A stretch of 64,000 nt of DNA. It comes from Laburnicola sp. R22_1 (taxonomy: Eukaryota; Ascomycota; Dothideomycetes; Pleosporales; Didymosphaeriaceae). Position numbers and translations under genes: made by a program. The stretch's first letter is position 1; each line of letters starts with the position of its first letter. The notes beneath the pieces are model-generated. The model was not told the origin of the DNA. It did not search any database and was given only the letters and a program-made list of their open reading frames with translations. The stretch lies in contig JACONQ010000012.1 in assembly GCA_014281115.1 (NCBI GenBank), forward strand, positions 1,984,001-2,048,000, given 5' to 3'. This document shows positions 31,853 through 44,444 of the stretch, piece by piece.

Positions 31853-34249
31853 CTATGTGTTCCTCTTCACTTTCTCCGCCTCCTCTTCTTCTGCTGCATC
31901 TTCTAGCTCCTGCTCGATTTCTTCTTCCTCGGTTGGTCTGGGGTTCTCAACCAGCGGTCTCGCCTCGCCGCCGCTCATCTGCCACTCCATCAGCTTGCTG
32001 AAGGCACCATTAGGTCTCGAGGAGAGCTCATCATAAGTTCCCTCTTCAGCGACCTTTCCGTCCGCATTGATGCAGATGATGCGATCCGACCGTTTGATTG
32101 TTGAAAGGCGATGCGCTATACTGATTGTCGTATTCTTCTCTTGAAGAAGCTTGCCCAGTGCCTGATTCACTAAAGTCTCTGATTCGGCGTCCAGGGCGCT
32201 TGTAGCTTCGTCGAGTATGAGAATGTCCGGCTTCTTGATAAGGGCTCTCGCGATGGCGATCCGTTGCTTCTGGCCTCCTGAAAGCTGGGTGCCGCGTGCA
32301 CCGACATGAGTTTCGAGACCGTCGGGCTGCGACTGATTAGCAAAGTCTCAACGTGCCACATCGGGATTCCTTACAAAATCGCCAATAAACTCGCAATTGG
32401 CCTTGCGAGCAGCAGCGATGATCTCAGCCCGGGTTGCGTGAGGTAGACCATATGCAATGTTCTCCGCGACAGTCCCAGAAAACAGCACGGGCTCCTGCCC
32501 TACAAATCCTATCTTCCTTCTTAACTGTTTGGCGTTCAGCTTTGTGATGTCTCGTCCGTCGATCATGATTGTACCCTCGGTGGGTACGTAGAATCGCAAT
32601 AGCAAGCTGGCCACTGTAGACTTTCCAGCTCCGCTGGGAGCAACAATGGCAACATTCATGCCCTGCTCGATCCGGAAGTTGAGGTCTTTGAAGATATTGA
32701 CAGCGGGACGGGTCGGGTAGGCGAATGAGACGTTTGTAAACACGATCGGGCCTCTCGCAGACTTGACAGGCAATCCCTTGGTGGGTGAAATCGTGGGGTT
32801 CCGGTCTTGGAGTTCAAAGAGCCGACTAGCGGCTCCGACACCCTTCATCATCTCACCCCAGAAGCCAGAGAGGCCTACCATACTAGAGCCTGCATAGGCG
32901 GTGTACATCAAGAATGACGAGAGTTCACCGATAGAGATGGCTCCAGACTTGACCATGCCGCCTCCGACGTAAAGCACAGCAATAACAGTAAGGTTGCCCA
33001 TGAGACCGGTGGTGCCAAAAAAGCTGGCAGCTACAAAGGCTTCCCTCTTTCCTAGGGCGAAAATGCGCTTGACCTGGCGGTTGTAGCGGCCAGCTTCTTG
33101 GACCTCGCCGGCAAATGCTTGTGCGGTCCGAACGTTTCCCAAACGCTCCTCAGCAACTTTGGTCAGGGTACCGAGATTCTTCTGGATCTTTCGGCTGAGT
33201 GTGCGCAACTGCCGTCCGGCAACGAAGGCGGAAATGGCGACTAGGGGCCCAATTGTTGCGAGGATACCGGTGAGCTTCAGGCTGACGTAGCCCATCATGG
33301 CAAAACCCGCAGCGCCTGCCACGATGGAGCGAAGACCGTCTGAAAGATTTTGCGTGATGGACTTGCCCACAATGATGGTATCTGAGCCGAGACGGGAGAT
33401 GAGGTCGCCGACGCGGTTCGCATCGAAGAACTCGGCGTTCTGGACGAAGGTCTTGCGGTAGAGCTGGGAGCGGAGACGCGCAACAATGCGCTCTCCTACG
33501 ATACGTAGAATGACGATGCGGCCAAAGTTGGCTGCGGCACCCGTCGCAAGCACGCCAGCAAGGGCCATGTAGAAAGTGGTGATGTCCATGCCGAACAGCA
33601 GCTCCTTGGAGCCTTCGGGCTGCGTCGCAATGTCCAGAATCTTGCCGATGGAGAAGGGCACTGACATGCTCACGGCTGATGACATGAGCAGGAAGACAAA
33701 TGCCAACGAGAGCGTCTTCGCCTCGGGGCTTGCGATCTTGATCAGCCGCCACATCTCCTTCATGCCCCCGGCCTGGCCCGCCGTGGCGCCGTCCTTGGAC
33801 AGCTTCGCGCTCAGATTGACTTGAGCGGCCGCGTTCGCCTTCTCCGACTTTACGAAGCCCATGTCCTCGTGCTCGCCGTCGGTCTCTTCCACGTCCACGA
33901 CGCCCTTCTCTTTCATCTCGTCTTTGTACGACTTGCGTACCCTCGCCGGCCGACGCTCCTCCTGTTTCGCCGCGAGCAGCGCTCTCGACGCGCTGAAACC
34001 ACGGACCGGGCGGTGCAGGCCATGGCATCGCGTAGCACGCGCGGACAGGTCGGCGTGAGCCGGTCGGAATAGCGGGTGCGATGGCTTGACGTACTGTGTG
34101 CGAGCGAGGAGAGGGGAGCTGGGCCAGGAGGAAAGCGATCGTGATATGTTCGGCGGCGCGGCGCGTATCCGGGGCTGTATTTGGGCGAAGAGAGCTCCAT
34201 TGCCGGCGCCATGCCACGCCCTCGCGGTGAAGGTCATGGAGCTACCCAT
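31853..34249 (-). CDS. Mitochondrial half ABC transporter, Mdl1/ABCB10 type
   Basis: Two exons, 34249-32375 and 32332-31853, with a 42-nt intron give 784 residues. The N terminus is Arg/Ser-rich with Phe-Ser-Ala-Ser and resembles an inner-membrane import signal. A six-helix ABC transmembrane domain follows (about 170-470; [46 protein letters not shown]). The nucleotide-binding domain has a Walker A-like APSGAGKST (537-545), signature LSGGQ (642-646), Walker B ILILDE (662-667) and H-loop His699. The first Walker A residue is Ala instead of the usual Gly. The C-terminal extension is very acidic ([20 protein letters not shown]). The Mdl1 role in peptide export from the matrix is known from yeast; its application here is by similarity. 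The intron sits in the helical subdomain just before the signature. Confidence 0.92.
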
Positions 34250-37046
34250 CGCTCTGGGACGGCGGTGGGGACGGCTCTACCTGCAGCAGAATCGGAGGGA
34301 AGCACGCGCAAGCATGTGCAACATGTTGGTACGTAGTCTAGTAGGAGTGCGACAGCGGTGGCCGGTGGACGCCGGAACAGATGCAGGCAGTCGGTGCTTG
34401 CTCGAGCCTCGCTCCTCGCTTGGTGAAAAGTGATGACGGAGGGTTGCGGCCGCGATCGTTGCACGTGCCACGCTGACGGCCCCGGGGGTCCACGACGCGC
34501 AGACCCGACGACTACGTCTTGCACGCGCGAACTGTATATTTTCCCTATGCGTTCAAACGTTGCGAAAAGCTCCGCCATCAGCAAATCCGGATTGTGGGCA
34601 GGAAACACGGACCCTCCCTGTCTTCTGTTGCACTTTCCTTTTCCAGAGCACACAACACCAAGGGCTCGGTGTAGCCTCGAATGCCCACGTTTCCGGTGCT
34701 GACTTGAAGAGCAAGGAAATTACGTTTACACCGAGAAGAGAACGGAGAGCGAAATAGCAAGAACAGGGCGACGTGTTTATCGAGCAAAATACGCCAGGCA
34801 GTGTGAATCTAGTGCTGCAGGCCATCCTGCCATTTATGTTGTTTGCAAACGGAAAAGAGAATTTTCAGAAAAGTGCCAAAGTGAGGATACGATTACGTTG
34901 AGCAGGTTCTTTTTCCCATGCTAGCGCTCATTGGTATTCCCGCCATCGAGGCGCAGGTGCATTCGAGAGGCTGGTCACAGGGCGATGGAAGACTGGGGTG
35001 TGTAACATACACCATCACACCGCTATGCGAACCGCTCTCGAGCTTCCACCTCATAGATCGAGGAGACATACAGAGCGTGAGGGCGACCATCATAGCACCC
35101 AAACACTGTGAGCAACAGTTCCGCGACGCGCTAGACGTAATGTTTGACCGTCGAGGATCAAAGATATTCGGAGACCGAGACCCGATATCAAAGCCACATT
35201 CGAACCAAAAATGAGTGGTATCTTGCGAAGCGGCAACCGAAATATTACCCGGTAAGCAAGTTCGAATCATCTCGAGGAGAAAAAGTCCGAAATGAAGTTT
35301 CAAGTGTCAATGACAGTCTTGCTAAAGTGTCGTAGGCCAATTTGAATACTGTGTGTTACCCCAGGGTAGGTAATGCAAAGGCCAAATGTGCTTATGTTTT
35401 TTCCATGCAGCTGTAGTATTGTGCAGAGCACGAGGTCATTGAGAGCATCCGAAGAACAGTAGTACCCCATACGCCAGCCCCTATACCCTCTCTATACTAC
35501 CTTGCTTAAAGCCAAGCTCCGAAACCTCCACTCATCCTATATACCTTTTTTGTACAGCTCATCAACCAAGGACATTGTTGTATCAACGACACCATGCAAC
35601 TGTAACTCCTCACCACGCCACAGCAAACACACCACCGTATATTCACTGCCCCACGCAATGTCGGAAACTATTAGAGAATGCTCAGAATGATATTCGGCCC
35701 GCGGAGGTCCATCATGGACATGCAGCACCAAGCTATTTCTGCAGTGTGGTTAGAGATGCATGGGTCATTTGTGCATGACTGGGGCTGAGACCCTTCAGTG
35801 ATGGCGACGTGCAGGAGTAGATGTACTAACATTACATAATTGAGCGACTGTGATGCCTTGGCGTGCCGGTCGCGATTGCGAATGGTAGAGGATCAGGTGG
35901 GGTCTTCTGTCGGCTGCTCAACAGTGCTGCCGGACGCCGCTTTCGGCCATGTATGCTACCTTGTAGCGTGTGCAGGCATGTTGTGATAAGTTCCGAATGG
36001 CTCAAACAGTACCTGGACGATAATGGCACTGGAGCCTGCCATGAGCAGAGCTAAAAAAAAGATGATCAAGAGAGAAGATGCTAGATTTGCCAAAGCTACG
36101 CGTCGCGTTGCTGCTCTCTTTTCTAAGCCTTCAAATGTTGGTCTTGAATCTGCTTCCGACACACTCTGACCCACGGAACGGGCCATACTTGTCTCGGCGC
36201 GGATCGATACTGAAACAGCCAGATATGGCAGCTAAAGGTGTGGGGGTATACTATCAGTTTGTCATGCCTCTCCAACATGGCGGGTACAAGATCAACGAAG
36301 AGCGTAGAGCGGCAGATAGCCTCTATCATCCACGTAGCTATCTATCGAGCCAGGGATGCACGCTGCCGCTCTTACCGTGTTTCAAGCCGATGATGGAGGA
36401 ATCTGATAAGCACGCGGCAAGCGCGCTGTACGTCTTCCGTCGCGGAAACCACGACGCACGCTATCTGCGGGGGGAAAGTCACGATGCAGGGCACCATCCA
36501 TGGATGTCGCGCAGTTCGAGCTACTTTAGCCTGTGCAGCTAGCGGCTCTTATGCGGGGTCTTCCACGATCATCCACGCAGTGTCACCGCTAAAAGAGCCT
36601 CTTGGCGCTCGTGGAGAGCGGCGTAATGAATATCTTGCATAGTGCGTGGGTGGTGCGTGTTATCGTTGACACATACGATTGAAGGCCAGGAGAGGGATAT
36701 GGTACCAAATAACTTCATTGTATCAAGTCTTGGCGACTGCCCTTGTGAAAAGGCATGTGATCGCTGTATGATGCGAATGTAACCATGTGATGCAGTGTAA
36801 ATGCTCACTCCCCAACGCCGCCCAATGCAATCCCCCTCCGGGATAGAACCTGGATGAATAAAAAAGCCAAAGCCGAACCTGACGCCAGAAAATGCGTGAT
36901 ATGCGGTGCGAACAAGCCAGAAACGCCAGAAAATGCCACAACAATATTCGAGACTCAAACGCCCCAACACCACCCAATGCGAATGACAACCCTCTCTTGT
37001 GATCTCTTGTCTCCCCCTTGTGCAACATACTTGTATGCGCCTCTAA
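34250..37046. other. Gene-poor stretch
   Basis: 34250-34700 is GC-rich promoter sequence of the ABC gene. Opposed frames at 34893-35303 (minus, 136 residues) and 34918-35214 (plus, 98 residues) overlap, and neither resembles a family. A plus frame at 36078-36542 (154 residues, starts MLDLPKLRVALLLSFLSLQMLVLNLLP) has a hydrophobic start but no other support. A minus frame at 36973-36569 has none. I see no repeat or RNA gene. Confidence 0.4.
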
Positions 37047-37979
37047 TCACAATTTCGACTTCTCTGCAATTTCCAATCGGTTTCGCGATCGCGAGGACCT
37101 TCGGCGCTCGACGCCGTCCTTCACCTTCTTCGTCTTGGTGCGCCGTAGTATCGGCATGTCGTCCTCCTCGGATTCGGACTCGTCTACCGTGAATAGGTCT
37201 GGGCTAGGTTCTCTCCAAGAGTGGCGGTGGCCTGAGAGTGTGCGTGAGTACCGGCGACGACTGCGTGTCTTGCGTGCGAGCAGCTCTTGCGCGCGACCAC
37301 GCGTAGGCTCAGTCATGGGAATTCGAGGTGTCGTGAGCTGGGTGACCATGTGCGGTGTGTCGTTCAGGCGATCATCCTCGAGCTGCATGAACGATTCGTC
37401 TTCTTCCTCTAGTTGTTCTAGCCGTGGAGTGTGGTAGCGGCTGTGCAATTGTGTATGGCTGCTCTTGACATATCGAGCCCATTTGTCGGCAATGTTAGAC
37501 TTGAATTTCGTAGCTTTGGCGGTACGAGGTCCGTCGGGCACAAAGATGCCTGCGCTGAACGACAGTGGATCGTAGGGATCGTCTTCTTCCACAACAGGTG
37601 TCAGGAAGTGCGCAAACGGCTCCTCGTCAATATCGGGGAGGCTGGCCTCGGATTCCGAAGAGAAGTCGAGACTGTCGATGCATGGAGGGAACGAGTAGGA
37701 CCTGCTGTTCCAGGAGTTCCGGATGTGCGACGGCATGGCTGATAGGACGGCCCTGACTGATCGAAGACGTGAGTAACGACGGACAGGTGGCGAGGGGTCT
37801 GCACTAGGCTCGACCTCGACGACGACGGCGATGCTTTGGAAGCTTTTAATCTTGACCGGCAGGGTGCCGGTCGATAGCTGAGACGGCAGTGCGTCGGAAT
37901 CTGAGGATATCGAGGATGCAATAGCGACCGGCGGGTTTTGTAGTGCCGGCAAGATGAAAAAGACAGGGGAAGGGCACAC
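37047..37979 (-). CDS. Hypothetical Ser/Arg-rich protein
   Basis: The frame is open from 37979 and the stop is at 37047. The first ATG is at 37736 (MPSHIRNSWNSRSYSF), giving 229 residues, but about 80 upstream codons read like protein (SSISSDSDALPSQLSTGTLPVKIKSFQSIAVVVEVE), so an upstream exon probably supplies the start. Clear features are an acidic segment, DIDEEPFAHFLTPVVEEDDPYDPL, then ADKWARYVKSSHTQLHSRYHTPRLEQLEEEDESF, and a basic C terminus with RRTKTKKVKDGVERRRSSRSRN that looks like a nuclear localisation signal. No catalytic motif. Probably a nuclear, largely disordered protein. Confidence 0.55.
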   Translation of the reverse strand: MCPSPVFFILPALQNPPVAIASSISSDSDALPSQLSTGTLPVKIKSFQSIAVVVEVEPSADPSPPVRRYSRLRSVRAVLSAMPSHIRNSWNSRSYSFPPCIDSLDFSSESEASLPDIDEEPFAHFLTPVVEEDDPYDPLSFSAGIFVPDGPRTAKATKFKSNIADKWARYVKSSHTQLHSRYHTPRLEQLEEEDESFMQLEDDRLNDTPHMVTQLTTPRIPMTEPTRGRAQELLARKTRSRRRYSRTLSGHRHSWREPSPDLFTVDESESEEDDMPILRRTKTKKVKDGVERRRSSRSRNRLEIAEKSKL

Positions 37980-40964
37980 GCGAGCTCTTATCTTATATGC
38001 GTGACTCTTGCATACGGCCTCTCAAAGAGCCGCGTGTCGTTATCACCGAGGCGCAGCGGACAGGTAGTAGGCGGAGAGGTATGATTCACAGACTGAGACA
38101 AGAGGACGGTGGTGCCTACATCCGCGTTTGCCTAACCAGGGGAGTGGCAAGAGCAAGCGAGAATAAAGAATTTCTCTGAACGAGGTCCTGTTCAAGGAGA
38201 CTGGCTACTAAAAAGACGTACAGAGGGCTACCTGCAGTGGTTATATAGACGCTGGGGAAGAGAATCGACGGCTCATGCAGTCCCCATTCGCGACCTGCAC
38301 GCTGCAGCCACCCTTGGTAGCGGCAGGCGAGCGAAAAGCTTAGTTCGGGGTGGGAAACAAATTCCAAGGCAGAGAGTGGTGAATGACAACCCGCGTGGGT
38401 GCTGGTTCGACACATGACGGCTCCGCGTTGCGCTGATGGTGTGCGGAGAAAGGCCGGGAGGAGGGTCAGATGCAGCTCTGCGATGACCCCTGCATCCCCC
38501 GCCCGGTCGCATGCAGCGCAGCTTCTGTGCCTACTACTACCTAGGGAGACGGCCGTTAATGCAGGGCACGACGATTGCCGGAGCATGGCTGGCGCGGATG
38601 GAAGAGCAAAATTGAGCAGGAAGCGTGCAGAGAGTCGCTGAGCGTGATGGCGTCTTCTTGCCAGCCCGGCCTCGACGACTCCAGCAGCATCGTCGCCCTG
38701 CCATCCCAGCCTCATCACTCGCACAGGCTGTGTCAGCCACCACGGCGTGAACACTAGTTCAGAACATCGGCTCCCACATCGACCGCTTCCGCTGCTTACG
38801 AGTCGCCTTGTACGCCCAGTGTCCCGCGGGGGACAGGTCTCTGGCGGCGCAAGCATCCTATACACCATTCCGCAGCTTAGGGTCCGATGTGATTACAATA
38901 CCATCAGCTGAAGACCGCCCAAGTGCGCCTGCCATAGCGATTTGCCATGTGGCCACATCTTTCATTGATTTCTAGCAGCCTCCACGGCCGGCGCCGGCAT
39001 GGGCAACCGAGCCAGCCGGCGTCTTGTCTTCTACGCATACCTGTTTCGCAGCCAGCCGCCTCACAACATTTTGCCGCCGCATCCAACACCGTAATCTCTC
39101 GGTTGCTCTCCCACTAGCTCACCAAGTTCACAGCCTTGTCTGCCGCGTTCCGGCATCCGGATTCGAAGGTCCTGTGGTGAGAACCGTATCACTGTGTCAC
39201 CTGCAAATCTTCGTGCCCTTGCAAAGACTAACCAACCAAGGACAACCTACCGAAGATTCGATTCGATTCCAAGGTCGAAGCGCTTCTCATCCATCCAGGT
39301 GCGCGCGCTATCAGCGAACGCAGTCCCCGAAAGGGACATGCTGATGGTTCGTCCAAACGTCGGGCGCGCCTTACGTGCTCAGGTCGCCATCATCTATCAG
39401 CAATGGCCTCATCAGTCAGCCTCTTTTCACTTGAAGGTTTTTACCGTTTGTTTCGTCTCAGACAATCTACTGTAGCTTTAGGATCGGTGAATACCACTTT
39501 GTCGCAGTCGTGTTACGAGAGCATGAGTGGGATGTCATACGTGAGTCATTTCCGTACACATGTACGATGATTGGTACAAGGGCGAGGACTATTCTATACT
39601 TCCGGCAATCTGTAACAGGGTAAACCATGTCGCTGATGTTAGAATGTACTGCCAAATTCACACGTCAAGCGACGAAGGGCCACATCATCTCAAGCAATTG
39701 ACGCCCAGCGATCGCTCCGCTCTGGCGAATGCCGAAAAATGACCGTTCCCGCTATAGATAACTCAACATCTGCTTGTCCAGATAACTTTTTTTGTTTGAT
39801 TGACAGTTGAGGCTTTCACCGCTACACACCGCCAATTCGCACTAGCCTAGAAACCAAGAGTATCTCCACGCTTGGCCACTATACCCTTTGTAGAAAAGCC
39901 CAACCGCGCCTAAGTAGCCGCTACATCAACTACCTACGATGTTGCATCTTAGACTAGGTATCCGCTGTCTGCTCTTCGGCACGTCATTACCGATTCATAA
40001 AGCTCCTGAGGCTTTCACCACTCCAACAGATCATACACATTTCAAGAACGATTGGAACCTAGGGCCTACGGTAGATCGCATTCCCCACCATTTCCCTTTA
40101 GTGCAAATCGCCGAATTGCTCGGAGTCTTCTCGCCAAACACTGCTGAAAGGTCTTGAGTTGTATACCAGCTACATTCACGACAACAGCGTCTGCTCTATA
40201 GACGACATATATGCAATGCATTACAGAGGTTAATAAAACAGGACAATAGACACATCCGCACCAGCATTATTTCTATACAGCCTCTAGTAGCGTTATATAT
40301 ATTACAACTCGCTAACTACATAGATACTAGAGCGGCTCAAGCTTCGCGACCCACCACGGTCTAACACTAACTCGCACAAGCGCCAAAAAAATCTGCAAAA
40401 ACATACAACAGCAGGTATTCTCCAGCCCTCACGGATCTGAATACTAATCTGCCGGTAAACTGCTTGTGTAAGGCTGAGCGGACGGGAAGCCCAATTTTCA
40501 GTTTCCTATGGCCGTATGTGAAAGGAGTACCTGTTTTTGGTGTTGAAATGCGCACTGAGTGCCACTCGATGACTGGCATGGTGCGCCTTGATCACTGACT
40601 TACCAGGAATTTCCTCTTTGCATAATCGTCATTTTGTAACATCTTTCTCGCGGGGTGGTTGTATGACGTTCTGATATAGACTGAATGAATCTTCTTCATA
40701 GTAACTATGAGACATTCTGAGGTCCGCTTCAATGCATCATACAGTATGTACCTTACGTACCTTAGGTAGCTAACCTCACAGCTCGCTATTACTTACATTC
40801 ACATTCTCATAATGTTGTGTATATATATACTACGGTAAGCCTTCTCCAGCTCCCTACATCCTCAAGTGCACCTTTATACCTAAGGTATCGCCACTATACT
40901 GACCAGCCATCTACGCCCACAACCCAAACCGCCCACCGCGAACTCTATTAATAAAAACTTAATC
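37980..40964. other. Gene-poor stretch
   Basis: GC-rich from 38100 to 39100 with long overlapping frames on the minus strand (38868-38116) that have shadow-like Arg/Ser/Cys composition. AT content rises after 39700. No gene, repeat or tRNA is recognised. Confidence 0.4.
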
Positions 40965-41294
40965 ATGCGTCCTCTTCGAGCCTACACCACACTCACGTCA
41001 ATATGGATTATATGTGCCTTGATGCAAACGATCGACATCGTTCTCTCTAGGTGTGGCTGTGTCCCCCAGGCTTCGAATTGCAAGCCTCTCACGATTCCGG
41101 ACTGTGCACCCAAGCAACAAGAGGGTCCGTTGGCCCCCGACCTCTACTATACCCTGGTTCTGGTTTTGGTTTGCATCTCCTTCGTCTATGCATTCGTGTC
41201 GCGGCCGCAGCGCCGATACATATATGATAGAGGGGCGAGCTGGCGGGATGATAAGAAGGCGGGGACGGAAAAGGAATACAATCTGCGGGAGTAA
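40965..41294 (+). CDS. Small two-helix membrane protein, hypothetical
   Basis: 109 residues from the ATG at 40965. A hydrophobic N-terminal helix (TLTSIWIICALMQTIDIVL) may be a signal anchor. A Cys-bearing loop, SRCGCVPQASNCKPLTIPDCAPKQ, follows, then a second strong helix, LYYTLVLVLVCISFVYAFV, and a hydrophilic tail, DRGASWRDDKKAGTEKEYNLRE. The layout suggests a membrane protein with an extracytoplasmic four-Cys loop. No family recognised. It stands alone in an AT-rich, gene-poor area with a pyrimidine/A-rich leader, so it may be a fast-evolving small gene or a chance frame. Confidence 0.4.
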   Translation: MRPLRAYTTLTSIWIICALMQTIDIVLSRCGCVPQASNCKPLTIPDCAPKQQEGPLAPDLYYTLVLVLVCISFVYAFVSRPQRRYIYDRGASWRDDKKAGTEKEYNLRE

Positions 41295-44200
41295 CAGATT
41301 ATCAAGCAATCTGAGGGAAAGGAACAGACCACTGCTTGACAGGATGATATTCTTTGAGGGGACTGTCGTTATATTGCAACATATCACGATATTTGTAGCG
41401 CATATCATCATTAGTGAGGGTTGGTGGTAAATGTCATTATAGGGTTTCGAGTTTGATGGAATTTAATGTGTCGTCAACCTGAGAATTTTCAAAAAGCGTC
41501 ATCACACGTCTTTAGCATCTCCTAAAGAATATCTTTTTAATTCGCGCAGGACTGTAACCTCTCCTTCGCTTAATTTCTGTGACATGTCCAGACCGAGTGG
41601 AATCAGGATCGCGATTAATAGCTTCGGTTTTAATGACATCAAAAGCACTATATTGGATTTTCGTGAGAGTCCACACCGACGAGTATATAGACTCGTACGC
41701 GCGCCAAGACCGGCAAGCTCGCTTAGCGAGTTCGAACGCACTTTTTTTATAATCACCTTTTTACGCTCTTTTTGTTTACTAAGTAGGGGGCTCTGCTTTT
41801 TTTATTATATTATTTAAGATAAAAGCCTTTATTGTCCTACCCCTAGGTAGATTAATTTAACAAACCATAGACTCGTACAGAGAATGTTCCGCATCTAAGC
41901 GAGCAACGACACCTTTCCATACCTAGGTATCGTGACTTTTTGACCTAGATAGCAGGACCCCACATCGGATCGCAAGCACGAGCTTTTAGTATATCTGCTG
42001 CATCTATGAATTTAGAGAAGACTGGAGTGTTTGGGTATCACTTTTAGATCGATCCAAGGAACGTTGTTTCTAATCGTGGTGGCAGCAAGATACCTATAGT
42101 ATGTTTACCTCCACAGTTTCTAGTGATGCGATATGAACTGGACAAGTAATAGGGAACCCTGACATAATTAGGGACTAAGGGGAGAGGCATGTGTTAATTA
42201 GAATTGTACGATCACCATTTATAAACAAGGAATAATCTTGGATTAAAGAACACTATAGCTAGGTCTGCTGCATAGGAGTAATTGTTGGAGTTTTTAGACC
42301 AAGCATATGGCCCTATTATTTTGCTAAACCACCTTTACTATAGACAGACTAACAGACAGCACAAAATCGCATCTAACTTCCATTTTATATTTTCAAACTT
42401 AACACTGCTGATGGAGTGCATAAAATAGATGGAACACGCCTTGAATAAAAGTTTGAATATTTCAAAGTCTTGCACCATCAAACCAACAAGCCTATATCGC
42501 AATATCTCAAAGGACCTTTTGGTCCGGCCAACAGAGTAACACCTCAAAGCAAAGAGACATGTACTCGATATTCATCCGACAGGAGTATTACTTAGCAGTA
42601 GGTGTTGTAGAGAGTAAAAAAACACATTTAAATAATGTTACCGCGTAGAGACGCAAACACCCATGCATTGAGGCTTTAGTGTTTCAAATAAAGGCTCATG
42701 CCAGCGAAAACCTGCCTTCTCTTAACTACTACCAGCAGTGATCAAGCGGCGATATATAATAGTTTTGAGAACCATAGAGGAACACAGCATCAAGTGGTTT
42801 TCTTCATTTTTCGTGGTCATGCCGGGAACTGACGGCGTTTTTGGTCCTATACGACAATTCCACATACTAGATTCCAATTTGTCTTTTAGTAAACCGCCTT
42901 CGCCGGCGATTGCGAGAATCAGAAGATCGACCAGCAGCAAGGGTCCGAAATTTACTACCAATCCAGTGCAGGGAAACGCCGCATATCGCATACTAGATGA
43001 CCTTTGGATAAGAACTCCATCGAACTGTTTGTTCTCTTCTTTTACCACGACCACACCCACCAAGCAGCCCATGTAGTCGTCTTGAGGATCCTGTAAGTCT
43101 GTCTGGTCGCCTTTTGTAGACTGCAAGACATACAGCCATGAAAGTATTCGCATCCATTTTTAATTGTCGCAGTCCGGCCAGCAGACCACCACATACAATC
43201 GTCTCAGGGGAACTTTTAGTTACGCCGTTGCCGTGGGGAGTTGTGAGAAGGGAAGCGGAGACGCTGCCTTTGCAGAATTTATATCCGCAAGGAACACGCT
43301 AATAAGGTACACTTGCCGAAGTACCACGTTGGACTGGACGCATGACAGGCTGGCTGCTCCTGAAGTTTTCATCGGCAGAGCGCGGAGAGTAGTGCGCGAC
43401 TATGGATTTGTCTTGTCTTTGGGACCATGGAAGAGCTGATACGTAGTTTTTGTTTGGATACGTTATGTTAATCGAGGGAATTCATATTCCATGCCATGGC
43501 ATATTGTTCGCGTCTTTTGAAAGTAGATTTCGCCAACAACGCGCCTGCTGTTGATGATCCCCATGTACATGCATGTGAATCCTAGACAACAATCATTCCG
43601 CACACATATCCCCCCACTTTCAATGTTGCGAGACCTCGTTCGTCGAAGCAAAGAAAAAACGAGACCAACTACCCAAACACAGGCATTGACCAACATCCAA
43701 GCCGCGCATATGTGCTAGTTCTTAAAAACTTTTGCAAACCAACTGCTTCAGGCACGCGGAAGGAAATCAGCGAGCCAGAAAATATTTGAAGTTGGCCTTG
43801 TTGACGTAGCAACAAAGCCACACACATGTACCGCAACCACGGCTTTTTGTAACCCTTCTCTCTGATAACTAAACACAAGGATCTGTCAGAAAAGCGGGAC
43901 AACCATTAAAAATGTTGGCTCTTGCACACATAGCATCGAACAAACGGCACCCATCGAGGGGTGCTATATCTCTTTTGAACTCATCTACGAAAGAGGACAT
44001 CACCACACCCAAGCTTTTCGCTGGATACGAAGCCGAAGACCCCGCTCCAAAAACCGCCACATCAAGCAGTAGCTCAGGAATTTTTATTCCACGCGGAGCA
44101 GCAGACATTTATGTCTTCAATCTGTTTTTAGACCAAGACTGGGCGGCCATTTTTGAGTTTTAGTTTGCATTAATATTTGGAGATGAAGGAGAAATCTCCA

Positions 44201-44444
44201 GGGCATTCCTTTTTAGCAGAGTTTAAGTGGAGCTCAAAATGTTGTGATGTGATTTTTGATTTGTGAATAACGAAGCAGAGCGAGGTGGACGAAGTTTATA
44301 TACCCGAAGTCTTCTAGCTCATCGCAAACGATTGTCATCGTAACCATTGGATGACACTCTATTTAGTACATATTACATATACATGGTATCTACAAGTTTC
44401 TCCATACATGATTTACATATCCCTCTTTCATACACGTACATATA
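41295..44444. other. AT-rich gene-poor stretch
   Basis: Apart from the repeat at 41745-41865, this stretch holds only short frames. The longest is on the minus strand at 43153-42722 (143 residues, MRILSWLYVLQSTKG...), with a possible helix LLLVDLLILAIAGEGG but no family resemblance. Opposed frames at 43869-44163 are equally ambiguous. Confidence 0.4.
41745..41865 (+). repeat. Dispersed AT-rich repeat copy
   Basis: One well-preserved copy: TCACCTTTTTACGCTCTTTT, then TTTACTAAGTAGGGGGCTCT, a T-rich stretch, and the core TAAGATAAAAGCCTTTATTG with TCCTACCCCTAGGTAGATTAA. It matches the modules at 9455-9555 and 55119-55215 and keeps CCCCTAGG, which is RIP-changed in others. Confidence 0.75.

Noticed and set aside
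33150..34217. 355-residue alternative frame inside the ABC transporter gene
   Set aside because: Arg/His-rich off-frame reading of the same strand; the Mdl1-like frame has all motifs.
38116..38868. 250-residue minus-strand frame
   Set aside because: Ser/Arg/Cys-rich without domain, splice or start support; overlapping frames on the other strand are equally long.
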